In this document: positions 32,774 to 40,290 of the stretch, one piece after another
Layout of the letters: each line of letters starts with the position of its first letter
Position numbering within the stretch: position 1 is the first letter of the stretch
DNA from: Myxococcaceae bacterium
GTDB taxonomy: Bacteria > Myxococcota > Myxococcia > Myxococcales > Myxococcaceae
NCBI GenBank assembly: GCA_025459425.1
Contig: JALOQF010000013.1
Span: forward strand, 1-43,312
DNA: 43,312 bases
Reading direction: 5' to 3'
Made by a program: the position numbers and the translations under genes
The notes under the pieces: generated by a model
Databases searched by the model: none
What the model saw: the letters and a program-made list of their open reading frames with translations, nothing else
What the model was told of the DNA's origin: nothing

Positions 32774-34329
32774 AGGCCATGCTCGACAAGGCCCTCGTGG
32801 GGCTGCTCGCCGTGGGGTCGTGGGGGTGTGGCGCGACCCTCACGCCGCCGGCCGAGGTGCAGCCGCTCCAGACGGTGCCGGGCAGCTACCACCTCGCGCG
32901 GCCAGCGCCGGGGCACCAACAGCACCTGGCCACCGGGATGGTGCGACGTGATGGCGGCCTCGTCGACTCGGGCAGCAGGCAGGTGCTCTGCCGCGATTGT
33001 CACGCGCTCGCCGACGCGGGCTTCGCGCCTCCCACCGACGCGGTGTGCACCGGCTGTCACGAGCCGCAAGTGCGCCAGCACCACCCCTTCGACGCCGGCT
33101 CCACCACGCTGGGCTGTCTCACCTGTCACCCGTTCATGGCGAAGTCGTTGCCTGCGCGTTTCGAGCCGTGGACGTGCTTCGAGTGTCACCAGAAGCCTCA
33201 GGGCGACGTGGCCGCCATCACGGTGCACCGCGCGCGTTGCGAGTCGTGTCACCGGCCGCACGAACAGCCCTTCACCCAGGCCGCCGACTGCACCACGTGC
33301 CACGCCGTCTCGCTGAAGCACGGCGCGAAGGGCCCCACGCTGGCCGACACGTGCATGAAGTGCCACCCGCACCACGCCGAGGCCTCGGTGGCGAGCAGCC
33401 AGTGCGTGACGTGCCACACGAAGGCCACCATGACGGCTTCGGCGCGCGTGGCGCCCGAGGCGTTGTTTCCGAAAGGCCACCCCGGCTGCGGCGCGTGTCA
33501 CGAGGCCCACCGCTTCGAGAAGGGCGCGGTGAAGGACTGCGCCGGCTGTCATCGCGGCCAGCCCGTCGTCGCCCAGTGGATGCACGAGGCCTGCACCGAC
33601 TGTCACCGCCCGCACGCACCGAAGGCCCAGCCCGTGGGCTGCACCGAGGGCTGTCACCGCGACGAGCGGGTGACGCACCCGAAGTCAGCCGACGGCCAGG
33701 CGTGCACCGGCTGCCATGCGCCGCACGAGCCGGGCGACAGGCTCGCGAAGCCCTGCATCACCTGCCACGACGAGGCGCCCTTCACGGCCGAGGTGGTGCA
33801 CGGCGCGCGGGTGACGTGTGACGACTGCCACGCGCCCCACGAAGGAAAGCCCCGCACCGACGCCGAGTGCCGGAGCTGCCACCAGACGCGCTTCGCCGAA
33901 GTCGCGTTGGTGAAGGTGAAGCCCGGCTCGAAGATGAAAGGTCACCAGGACTGCGGGGCCTGTCACGCCTCGCTGCCCCACGGAGCGCCCGGCGCGTCGC
34001 CGAAGCCCTGCCTCACCTGCCACACGAACCGCGCGCCGCCGCAGAAGGGCCATGCCTTGTGTGAGAGCTGTCACGAGAGCCACTCGGGCGCCGTCGTGAA
34101 GACGTGTACGGCCTGCCATGGGGTCGAGACGCTGCCGGCGCTGCACGCCGAGAAGGACCACCAGCGCTGCGAGACGTGCCACGCCCCGCACGCACCAGAG
34201 CCAGGCGCCGGCCCTGCCACCTGTCGCAGCTGTCACCAGCGCCTCGACACGAAGCACCACCCGACGCCGCCGGTGCAGTGTGTCGGGTGTCACCTCTTCG
34301 AGGCTGCGGGCCCTGGTCGCGGGAGGTAG
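32770..34329 (+). CDS. Lipoprotein multihaem cytochrome with 22 CXXCH and one CX3CH
   Basis: 519 residues. The lipobox is VGSWGC, giving a short leader. By my count there are 22 CXXCH motifs and one CX3CH (CTEGCH), that is about one haem per 21 residues, a very high density. The array is regular, with repeated HxxHxx.C..CH units and many free His for bis-His ligation, which suggests a cytochrome built from internal duplication. The density is comparable to haem wires. If the lipoprotein sorts to the outer membrane, the periplasmic side would be bridged by a chain of haems from the NapC-like protein to the barrel; the sorting and the path are inferred. GTG start overlaps the preceding gene. 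Confidence 0.85.
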   Translation: MKAMLDKALVGLLAVGSWGCGATLTPPAEVQPLQTVPGSYHLARPAPGHQQHLATGMVRRDGGLVDSGSRQVLCRDCHALADAGFAPPTDAVCTGCHEPQVRQHHPFDAGSTTLGCLTCHPFMAKSLPARFEPWTCFECHQKPQGDVAAITVHRARCESCHRPHEQPFTQAADCTTCHAVSLKHGAKGPTLADTCMKCHPHHAEASVASSQCVTCHTKATMTASARVAPEALFPKGHPGCGACHEAHRFEKGAVKDCAGCHRGQPVVAQWMHEACTDCHRPHAPKAQPVGCTEGCHRDERVTHPKSADGQACTGCHAPHEPGDRLAKPCITCHDEAPFTAEVVHGARVTCDDCHAPHEGKPRTDAECRSCHQTRFAEVALVKVKPGSKMKGHQDCGACHASLPHGAPGASPKPCLTCHTNRAPPQKGHALCESCHESHSGAVVKTCTACHGVETLPALHAEKDHQRCETCHAPHAPEPGAGPATCRSCHQRLDTKHHPTPPVQCVGCHLFEAAGPGRGR

Positions 34330-34501
34330 GCACGCTGGTTGGTGATGATTTTGAATCGCTCGGTCTGGAATGAGGGAGGGGCGCTCGATGCTCGACGGAG
34401 CTGGCGGTTCGAGGTCCCGGCGGGCACCGTCAGCGCGTGAGCCGTTTCGTCGACGACCTGCGCGTCGCGCTGTCGAACGTTCACCGGCTCGACGGGGCCG
34501 G

Positions 34502-35158
34502 TCACTCACCGCAGGAAGAGCGGCTCGCAGAGGTCGCGGCGCTCATTGCTCCCGTCGTGGGGTGTTCAGCCGTCCGAGGAGGCAGCTCGTCGGTGGTCAG
34601 CCCGTCGGCCAGCGAGTCGCACTGGCGGGCTGCGAGGGCGGGGTCGACCCGCACCGTCACCAGCACGCCGAAGAGCGCCGCGACCAGCGTGTCGCCCGTC
34701 TGATGGCCCGGCAGCGGGCTGCGGCCGTTCTGGCCGAGGGCGCGATCGAACAGCCCAGTGAGCCGGCGGAGGTGTTCGGTCAGGATTCGCGGACTGCCTC
34801 CCCGGGCCGCGCCCAGCTCCGCCATGCTGTTCACGAAGAGACACCCACGCCGCGCCAGCGCTGGGTCCGCTCGCAGTCCCGCAGCGAGCGTCCGGAAGTA
34901 GGCGCGGAGCTCCGAGGGCCCTGCGTCGGGTTGTTCGAGGGCCGCGAGCTGTGGGTTCATCCACATCGTCCGATACCGGCCAAGGGCTTTGTCGAAGAGC
35001 GCCTCTTTGTCGCCGAACGCCTGGTACAGGCTCGACCGTGAAAGGCCGGTCGCCTTCTCCAGTCGCGCCAGCGAGGCCCCTTCGAACCCATGGCGCCAGA
35101 AGACGCCGAGCGCGGCGTCGAGCGCTTCGTCGGTATCGAACGTTCGGGGGCGCCCCAT
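34502..35158 (-). CDS. TetR/AcrR-family transcriptional regulator
   Basis: 218 residues. The N-terminal helix-turn-helix is typical (GRPRTFDTDEALDAALGVFWRHGFEGASLARLEKATGLSRSSLYQAFGDKEALF). The C-terminal ligand domain resembles that of TetR proteins with a ..RGCLFVNSMAELG.. pattern. The last 30 residues are low in predicted structure and may be an extension. ATG at 35158 gives the standard GRPR opening. It is divergent from a 62-residue membrane protein gene, with 47 bases between starts. It probably represses that gene and itself; binding at the palindrome in between is inferred. Ligand unknown. Confidence 0.88.
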   Translation of the reverse strand: MGRPRTFDTDEALDAALGVFWRHGFEGASLARLEKATGLSRSSLYQAFGDKEALFDKALGRYRTMWMNPQLAALEQPDAGPSELRAYFRTLAAGLRADPALARRGCLFVNSMAELGAARGGSPRILTEHLRRLTGLFDRALGQNGRSPLPGHQTGDTLVAALFGVLVTVRVDPALAARQCDSLADGLTTDELPPRTAEHPTTGAMSAATSASRSSCGE

Positions 35159-35170
35159 GCAGCGCACAGC

Positions 35171-35204
35171 TTGACACTTCTGATTCGCTCGGTCCAATAT
35201 TTGG
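35171..35204 (+). promoter_or_regulatory. Candidate promoter and operator between TetR and small membrane gene
   Basis: TTGACA at 35171-35176 matches the -35 box. With an 18-base spacer, CAATAT at 35195-35200 is a weak -10 match. The start would lie near 35207, right at the ATG (35206), so the transcript may be leaderless. A short palindrome CCAA-TAT-TTGG covers 35194-35204 and overlaps the -10, a natural operator position for the TetR protein. Confidence 0.4.
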
Positions 35205-35205
35205 C

Positions 35206-35394
35206 ATGAGCCTCGTTCCGTTCGTGGTCGGTGTCTCGCTCGTCGTCATCGGGGTGACCGAGTACGTGCTGTTCAGGTGGCTCGCCCCGAGGCGCGAGAA
35301 CATCGCGCGTCGCATGCGCCTGCTCACTGCCAACTCCATCTTCAACGTCGTGGTGGGTGAGGTGCTGGTCGGCTGGGCGATGCTCGGCGGCTGA
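35206..35394 (+). CDS. Small integral membrane protein, 62 residues
   Basis: Two hydrophobic helices (FVVGVSLVVIGVTEYVLF and NSIFNVVVGEVLVGWAML) flank a basic loop (APRRENIARRMRLL). No family is recognised. It is divergent from the TetR gene, 47 bases away, so it is the likely regulated target of that repressor. Its ATG sits at the predicted transcription start. It could be a small efflux- or stress-type membrane peptide. Confidence 0.6.
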   Translation: MSLVPFVVGVSLVVIGVTEYVLFRWLAPRRENIARRMRLLTANSIFNVVVGEVLVGWAMLGG

Positions 35395-35413
35395 GTCGCT
35401 CGAGCGCGACGCC

Positions 35414-35548
35414 TCAGGGGCGGAGGAAGGTCTGCTTCGCCCGACGCGACTGCAGGAAGGCGACGAGGAAGGCCGCGTTGCCGAAGAGCGAGGGCATGGC
35501 GGCCTGCCCCGAGGTGGCTTGCCCGAGCGCTTCGAGGGCTCGCCTCGC
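35414..35548 (-). other. Open 44-codon extension directly after the FNR-like gene
   Basis: After the TGA that ends the FNR-like gene, the same frame stays open for 44 more codons to TGA at 35414-35416. An internal ATG at 35497 gives 27 residues with a hydrophobic centre (GNAAFLVAFLQSRR). It could be a read-through tail, a remnant of a longer regulator or a coincidence. It has no ribosome site. Confidence 0.25.
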
Positions 35549-36259
35549 TCAGCCCACGCGCGCTTGCGCCGCCTTGCCCCGCTTCCGCTTCGGAGGCTCG
35601 GGCCTGCGCGGCGGCGTGGCGAACGACTCGAGTCGCGCGCGGTCGAGCACCTCGATGTCTGGCTCGACGCGAATCACGCCGGCGTCGGCGAGCGCCGTGA
35701 GGTTGCGCGACATCGTCTCGGGCCGAATGCCCAGCATCGAGGCGACGTGCCGCTTCGAGAAGGGCCCGCGCTTGCCGCTCTCGACGACGTCGTGGTGCTC
35801 GAGGATGAAGCGGGCCACCCGCACCAGCGCCGGGCCAGAGCGGCTCGCCACCTCGTCGCTGCGCCGGTCGAGCTCTTCGAGCAGCAACGGCACCATCGCC
35901 GAAGCGAGCGCACCGCCGCGGCCGCCATCGACGCCGAGCTGCACGCGCATCACCACCGGGTCCGAGGCGCAGACGGCTCCGTCGGACAGCGCCCGCGCCG
36001 CCGCCCGCGCCGGCCGGCTCTGGAGCGCCTCGATGCCGAGCACCGCCCGTGGGCCCCGCACCCCGTTCCACCAATGGTTTCCCTCGGAGTCGCGGCCGGT
36101 GAGCGCCACCGCGCCCCGCTTCACGAAGAGGACCTCGCGCGGCACCTCGCCCTGCTCCCACAGCACCTCGCCCGCGCGCACCCGCCGGGGCACGAAACCG
36201 CAGCGCCCTTCGGCGTGGAGCGGGCAAGACCTGCACGTGTCGACCGGGTTCTGGAGCAT
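35549..36259 (-). CDS. Crp/Fnr-family regulator with an N-terminal Cys cluster
   Basis: 236 residues. The N-terminus has C9-x2-C12-x7-C20 and a further Cys at 97. Classic FNR uses C-x2-C-x5-C plus a distal Cys to hold an oxygen-labile [4Fe-4S] cluster, so an Fe-S or redox sensor is plausible, though the spacing differs. A cyclic-nucleotide-binding-type beta domain spans about residues 22-110. The C-terminal winged helix includes KRHVASMLGIRPETMSRNLTAL, carrying the E-x2-SR signature that contacts FNR-type sites. A basic tail closes the protein. It is close to the multihaem cytochrome genes and could adjust them to oxygen; no matching site was found by eye. Confidence 0.85.
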   Translation of the reverse strand: MLQNPVDTCRSCPLHAEGRCGFVPRRVRAGEVLWEQGEVPREVLFVKRGAVALTGRDSEGNHWWNGVRGPRAVLGIEALQSRPARAAARALSDGAVCASDPVVMRVQLGVDGGRGGALASAMVPLLLEELDRRSDEVASRSGPALVRVARFILEHHDVVESGKRGPFSKRHVASMLGIRPETMSRNLTALADAGVIRVEPDIEVLDRARLESFATPPRRPEPPKRKRGKAAQARVG

Positions 36260-36361
36260 GCGCCAGAGCCTTCCACGCCGCGTGCCAGCGCTGGCGCCTC
36301 GAGCGGGGTCAAGCCGGCGCGTGCGCGTCGCGCAAGACGTGCGGCCACCGCGGGCGGCTCG

Positions 36362-38038
36362 TCACGTCTCGCTCTGCCCGGCCCCGCCCAGAATCAGCAA
36401 CACCAACACGTACCGGCCCCAGGGGTCGTTGCCCGCCCGCTCGGTGGTGACGAAGAACATCACCTCGAGCTCGTCCTTCGACAGCACCTCGGCAGGCCAC
36501 TGCACGTCGTCGAGGTCGAACGTCTCGATGCGCCAACCCTGCACCGGGCGGCGCGTCACCGTGTTGGCCTGCGACATGAAACGCTCGAGCGCCTCGGCCG
36601 AGTCGTACTCCCGCTTCGCGACCGCTTCGGCGAAGGTCGGCTCGGACGACGACGGCAGCAGCACCCACTGAATCGGCTTCTTGCCGTTGCGGGCGCGCTG
36701 GCCGTTGAGGGCCGTCAGCACCCGGTCCGAGGTGGCGGGCCACGTGGGCGCCTGCACCGGCTCGTAGGCCGAGACGATGCCGCCCAGCATCGAGCCTTCC
36801 TGGTACAGGCCCACCGCCAGCACCCCAGCGCGTGGAGACAGGAGCGCCTGCCGGTACGCTGGGGACTCGAGCATCTCGGCCAGGAGCGCCGACACCGTGT
36901 CGGCCTCGACGGCGGCGGCGCCGAAGGTGCCAGACATGATCTCCTGCTCGACGCGCCAGCCGGCCATGACGCCCAGGGCGATGCGGTCTTCTTCGCGCGC
37001 GTCATCGCGCCGGGTCGCGTCGAGGAAGAAGGGCGTCAGCTCGGCCACGTCGCGGCTCTGCGCTTCCGACAGCGTCAAGGGTGACAGACCGATGCCGGCG
37101 CGCACGGTGTTGAGCTGGGTCGCGAAGTCCCGCGAGGTGACGCCTGGGACCTGGGCGACGAGCGTGGGCGCCGTGTACGTCGCCGCCGCGCCGCCGTTCG
37201 GCCGCACCAGCAGGCGAACCAGCTCGAACCCCAGCACCCGGCCCTTCTCGTGCGCCGACAGGGCCACCCACGCTGCTTCGTCGGCCAGCGCGACGGGGCA
37301 CTTCAGCTCGAAGGCCGGAGCGGCGCGCTTCTGCGTGTTGATGCAGTCGACGCTCCCCGTCCTGCCCTGGTTGGCCCTGCCCGAAATCGAGTCGGCGCGC
37401 CGGCTGGTGGTGCCGCGAATCCAGACGAAGCCGTCGGGCCCCGGCACCATCGCCACCGGCTCGAGCGTGACGTCGTCGAGGTGCGAGGCCACCATCACCA
37501 CGGCCTTCTCGCCCTCACGCACGAAGGCGATGCCGGCCTTCGCGCCCTCGGGGAGCCCCTGCACCAGCTTCGTCACGTCGGCCAACCACTGGGTACGGAG
37601 CGCCTCGTCGGTGAGCTCGGCGCTGGCGGTGCCGCTGAGCGAGTTGAGGCGGGTGCCCCGGCTGGCCACGCCACAGCGCGCCTCGAGGAAGTGGCGAACG
37701 GGCTCGGCTGGGTACCCGCCCTTCTGGGCCAGGAAGCGCGCCGTCTCGCGTGCGACGCAGGCGTAGGCGTTCGAGGGCTTGAGCGCGCGCGCGGCCGCGA
37801 CGTCGAGGAACGTGCGGGCGAACAGCGACTGCGCCTCATGTGGCGCATCGGCGTAGGCGTCGGGCAGCGGCCCCTGCAGCGTCCAGGTGTCGGCGTCGAC
37901 CGTCGTGCGGTCGAACACCTTCGGAGGCTTTGGCTGGCTCACGAGCTTCTTCAGCTCGTCCGCCGAGGTGAAGCGGGTGCTCCCGCTGGTGGCACAGCCG
38001 AACGACGCGAGGATGAACGTACAAAGCAGAGGTCGCAT
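36362..38038 (-). CDS. Large lipoprotein with CAP-domain-like regions
   Basis: 558 residues. ATG followed by a lipoprotein signal ending in ASFGC. Two stretches recall the start of CAP/SCP-type domains: about residue 330 (LNTVRAGIGLSPLTLSEAQSRDVAEL) and about 465 (ALNGQRARNGKKPIQW). CAP domains occur in secreted proteins of diverse function. The rest is mixed alpha-beta with several Cys. The resemblance is weak and mostly from the N-x2-R-x3-G-L-x-PL pattern. I do not recognise an overall family. It is a single gene, with 102 bases to the FNR-like gene and 106 to the RNase H gene. Confidence 0.55.
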   Translation of the reverse strand: MRPLLCTFILASFGCATSGSTRFTSADELKKLVSQPKPPKVFDRTTVDADTWTLQGPLPDAYADAPHEAQSLFARTFLDVAAARALKPSNAYACVARETARFLAQKGGYPAEPVRHFLEARCGVASRGTRLNSLSGTASAELTDEALRTQWLADVTKLVQGLPEGAKAGIAFVREGEKAVVMVASHLDDVTLEPVAMVPGPDGFVWIRGTTSRRADSISGRANQGRTGSVDCINTQKRAAPAFELKCPVALADEAAWVALSAHEKGRVLGFELVRLLVRPNGGAAATYTAPTLVAQVPGVTSRDFATQLNTVRAGIGLSPLTLSEAQSRDVAELTPFFLDATRRDDAREEDRIALGVMAGWRVEQEIMSGTFGAAAVEADTVSALLAEMLESPAYRQALLSPRAGVLAVGLYQEGSMLGGIVSAYEPVQAPTWPATSDRVLTALNGQRARNGKKPIQWVLLPSSSEPTFAEAVAKREYDSAEALERFMSQANTVTRRPVQGWRIETFDLDDVQWPAEVLSKDELEVMFFVTTERAGNDPWGRYVLVLLILGGAGQSET

Positions 38039-38144
38039 GGCGGTGCGGAGTGTGCCGGAGGAGCGTGGTTGTTCAAGTGTGTACTGGTTTGTGACGAGGA
38101 GGTGACAGGGTTGGCTGGGGCTCGCGCCGACTCCTCGGGAGCGC

Positions 38145-38615
38145 TCAACCACGCGCGCGGCGTGACCGCCTGGCCGCGCCGACGTCTGCCTGCGCCGCCA
38201 GCCGCGCCTCGAGCGCCCGCGCATCGGCGAGCTCGTTCCACGGTGCGCCGCTGTGGGAGCGCACCTTGCGGGTGTCGGCCCCCATCGCCCGTGCCAGGTC
38301 GTGCACCTCGGCTGCCTGCGCGGCGTACGGCCGGGGCAGGTAGCGACCGGCCGCCGCGTCGAGCGCGATGGACGAGTCGCTCACCACCACCAGCCGGCTG
38401 CGCCGATGCCACCCCTTCACCCGCGCCGTCAGCAGGGCCTGGCGCACCGCCTCGAGCTCCATCAGCACGCAGGTGGTGGAAGCGGCGCCGCCCTCACCGC
38501 GCGCCACCTCGACGCCGTCACGCACCGCGATGAAAGCCCAGCCTCCCGGGCGGCCCGCACGCCCCTCGGCGGAGCCGTCCGTCCACAGCTCGAGCACCCG
38601 GCGCGGCTCGTCCAT
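38145..38615 (-). CDS. rnhA: Ribonuclease HI
   Basis: 156 residues, the normal length. The active-site acids are D13 (WTDGSA), E53 (MELEAV), D80 (VSDSS) and D131 (NELADARA), with the flexible-loop His at 121 (RSHSG). The enzyme cuts the RNA strand of RNA-DNA hybrids using two metal ions. ATG lies 2 bases after the stop of the first MopE-like gene, so it may be co-transcribed with it. The gene name is given from the family; a second paralogue elsewhere is possible. Cytoplasmic. Confidence 0.88.
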   Translation of the reverse strand: MDEPRRVLELWTDGSAEGRAGRPGGWAFIAVRDGVEVARGEGGAASTTCVLMELEAVRQALLTARVKGWHRRSRLVVVSDSSIALDAAAGRYLPRPYAAQAAEVHDLARAMGADTRKVRSHSGAPWNELADARALEARLAAQADVGAARRSRRARG

Positions 38616-38617
38616 CG

Positions 38618-40078
38618 TCAGGGCAGGAAGCCGGCGTCGGGCAGCACCGTCACCGTGAAGGTCCGCACGTCGAAGGCGCCTCCGTCGGGCTGCTGGTTCG
38701 GCACCACCGTCAGCTCGACGCGGCGCACCTCGGCGAGCGAGAAGCCGGGGCTCTCCTCGAAGTCCCAGCCCGCCGTCGGCGTTGGCGTGATGCTGAGCGT
38801 CACCCGCAAGCTCTGGCCCTCGCCGAGCTGATTCATGCGGGGCGTGAAGCGCCGGTACACCGCGTCGGTCGGCCCGCACAGCGTCACGATGGGCCCCGGA
38901 ATCGCGTCGCTGAAGATGGGGCGCCCGACGATGGTGAGCCCCGTGCGGTCGGTGAGCGCCAGCGACAGGCGCGTCGTTCGCGACAGGTCCCACGTCGTCG
39001 TGCCTTCGGCCTCGGCGAACCACGTGTGCCGCACCGGAATCGTCGACATCGACCAGCCCTGCGAGCCCACCCACGTCGGGTTGAACCAGCTCTGCGCATC
39101 GGCGCCAGCACGCCCCTTCTGGCAGCCCGGCGGCAGCCGCGGCCCCGTCGCCATGGGGATGATGGTGCGCACGGCCCCCGTCACCACCCGCGGCGTCGAC
39201 GTCAACGAGGGCGGCCCGCCACAGCCCGGCGAGTCGTCGACGACGGCGTCACAGTCGTCGTCCACTCCGTTGCACGTCTCGGTGCGTGGCTGGCTCCGGG
39301 GGACACACACGCGCTGGTTGGCGCGCGCGCCCGCGTCGAAGCGGCACTCGATGCCTCCCTGGCTGCACGCGCCGAGGTTCTGCATGCAGTCCACCGTCGG
39401 AGCCCCCGGTACGCCCGGGCTCTCGGCGTCGGCGAACGGCGCGTCGTCGGGCTGGCCGTTGCAGTTGTCGTCGCGGTTGTTGCAGGACTCCGGGGCGCCG
39501 GGGAACACGTCGGCCGCCATCACGTCGCAGTCACCGCCTCGCGCGACGTACCCCGGCGGCGGAGCGCACGCCGTCTGCCGGTCGGTGTCGTCACCAAACC
39601 CGTCACCATCGCGGTCGCGGAACCAGGGTCGCAGGTTCGACAGCCCCTCGTCGACCTCTCCGTTGCAGTTGTCGTCGACGCCGTTGCATTGCTCCGGCGC
39701 GAAGGGGTTCACCGCCAGGCCGGCGTCCGAGTCGTCGCAATCGAGCACCACCCGCCCACCGTCGAGCAGCTCGGGCACGACGCCGCTCGCGCGGGGCAAG
39801 GAGCAGAACAGCCGGGGCGCTCCGGCGCCCACGCCATCGCCGTCACCGTCCGTGTAGAAACGCCGCGGCGCCTGGCCCGACGCGCAACGCCCCTCGACGG
39901 CGAGCGTGGGGCAGGCCGGGCTCCCGCCGGGTCGGCAGCAGAGCCCATCGTCGCAGGTGAGGCCGTCGGGGCACGCGCCGTCGCTCTCGCAGCGGTAGGG
40001 GCCGGTCGGCTCCCACGCGCGCAGGCAGCCGAACGACAGGCCCACGACGAAGGCCGCTGCGACGTGTGAAGCCCTCAT
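38618..40078 (-). CDS. MopE-like Cys/Asp-rich metal-binding lipoprotein, copy 1
   Basis: 486 residues. Lipobox GLSFGC. The N-terminal 90 residues are Cys-rich (RCESDGACPDGLTCDDGLCC). Then come putative metal-binding repeats typical of the MopE family: DGDGDGVG, DCDDSDAG, CNGVDDNCNGEVDEG, DRDGDGFGDD and CNGVDDDCDAVVDD. They bind Ca or other metals through Asp side chains. The C-terminal 200 residues form a beta-rich domain ending in VTVLPDAGFLP. MopE proteins are surface proteins first described from a methanotroph, and the family is widespread in myxobacteria; function here is unknown. Its ATG overlaps the stop of the 71-codon ORF. The paralogue at 40287-41708 has the same layout. Confidence 0.8.
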   Translation of the reverse strand: MRASHVAAAFVVGLSFGCLRAWEPTGPYRCESDGACPDGLTCDDGLCCRPGGSPACPTLAVEGRCASGQAPRRFYTDGDGDGVGAGAPRLFCSLPRASGVVPELLDGGRVVLDCDDSDAGLAVNPFAPEQCNGVDDNCNGEVDEGLSNLRPWFRDRDGDGFGDDTDRQTACAPPPGYVARGGDCDVMAADVFPGAPESCNNRDDNCNGQPDDAPFADAESPGVPGAPTVDCMQNLGACSQGGIECRFDAGARANQRVCVPRSQPRTETCNGVDDDCDAVVDDSPGCGGPPSLTSTPRVVTGAVRTIIPMATGPRLPPGCQKGRAGADAQSWFNPTWVGSQGWSMSTIPVRHTWFAEAEGTTTWDLSRTTRLSLALTDRTGLTIVGRPIFSDAIPGPIVTLCGPTDAVYRRFTPRMNQLGEGQSLRVTLSITPTPTAGWDFEESPGFSLAEVRRVELTVVPNQQPDGGAFDVRTFTVTVLPDAGFLP

Positions 40079-40290
40079 GCGAGCCACCCTGCCCCGGGCT
40101 GCTCGTCGAGCACGACGGTGTTGCTGAAGACGCGCTCCATCATCTCGCTGCGGCGCGCCTGTGCGCTGGCGTGCGTGGCCCTCACGGGAGGACCTCGCCG
40201 TGCGTGGCCATCGAGCACGACGGTGTTGCTGAAGACGCGCTCCATCGTCTCGCTGCGGCGCGCCTCTGCTGCGACGTGCGCGGCCCTCAC
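40075..40290 (-). CDS. 71-codon ORF made of two repeats of the MopE-like C-terminal tail
   Basis: The GTG start overlaps the stop of the upstream MopE-like gene and the TGA overlaps the ATG of the downstream one. The protein is two copies of a unit of about 35 residues (RRSExMERVFSNTVVLDx), the second ending EQPGAGWLA. The unit matches the C-terminal tail of the upstream MopE-like protein (RRIEVMVRVFSGTYVFDMQPEAGFL). So it is either a real coupled peptide or remnants of the 3' ends of lost MopE-like genes. There is no signal peptide. Confidence 0.5.
   Translation of the reverse strand: MRAAHVAAEARRSETMERVFSNTVVLDGHARRGPPVRATHASAQARRSEMMERVFSNTVVLDEQPGAGWLA
40106..40185. repeat. Tandem repeat, left 80-bp copy
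   Basis: Runs from TCGAGCACGACGGTG to CCCTCAC. It closely matches 40211-40290, 105 bases away. It encodes one tail-like unit on the minus strand. Confidence 0.7.
40211..40290. repeat. Tandem repeat, right 80-bp copy
   Basis: Second copy of the repeat. A third, more diverged version lies at about 40318-40378, inside the 3' end of the upstream MopE-like gene, so a tail segment of that gene was duplicated. Confidence 0.7.

Noticed and set aside
34437..34703. Rightward frame with a protein-like start (SRFVDDLRVALSNVHRL) at the end of the TetR gene
   Set aside because: Only about 40 codons look protein-like; the rest is Ser/Arg-rich antisense of TetR and there is no ribosome site. It may be a gene remnant, but support is too weak.
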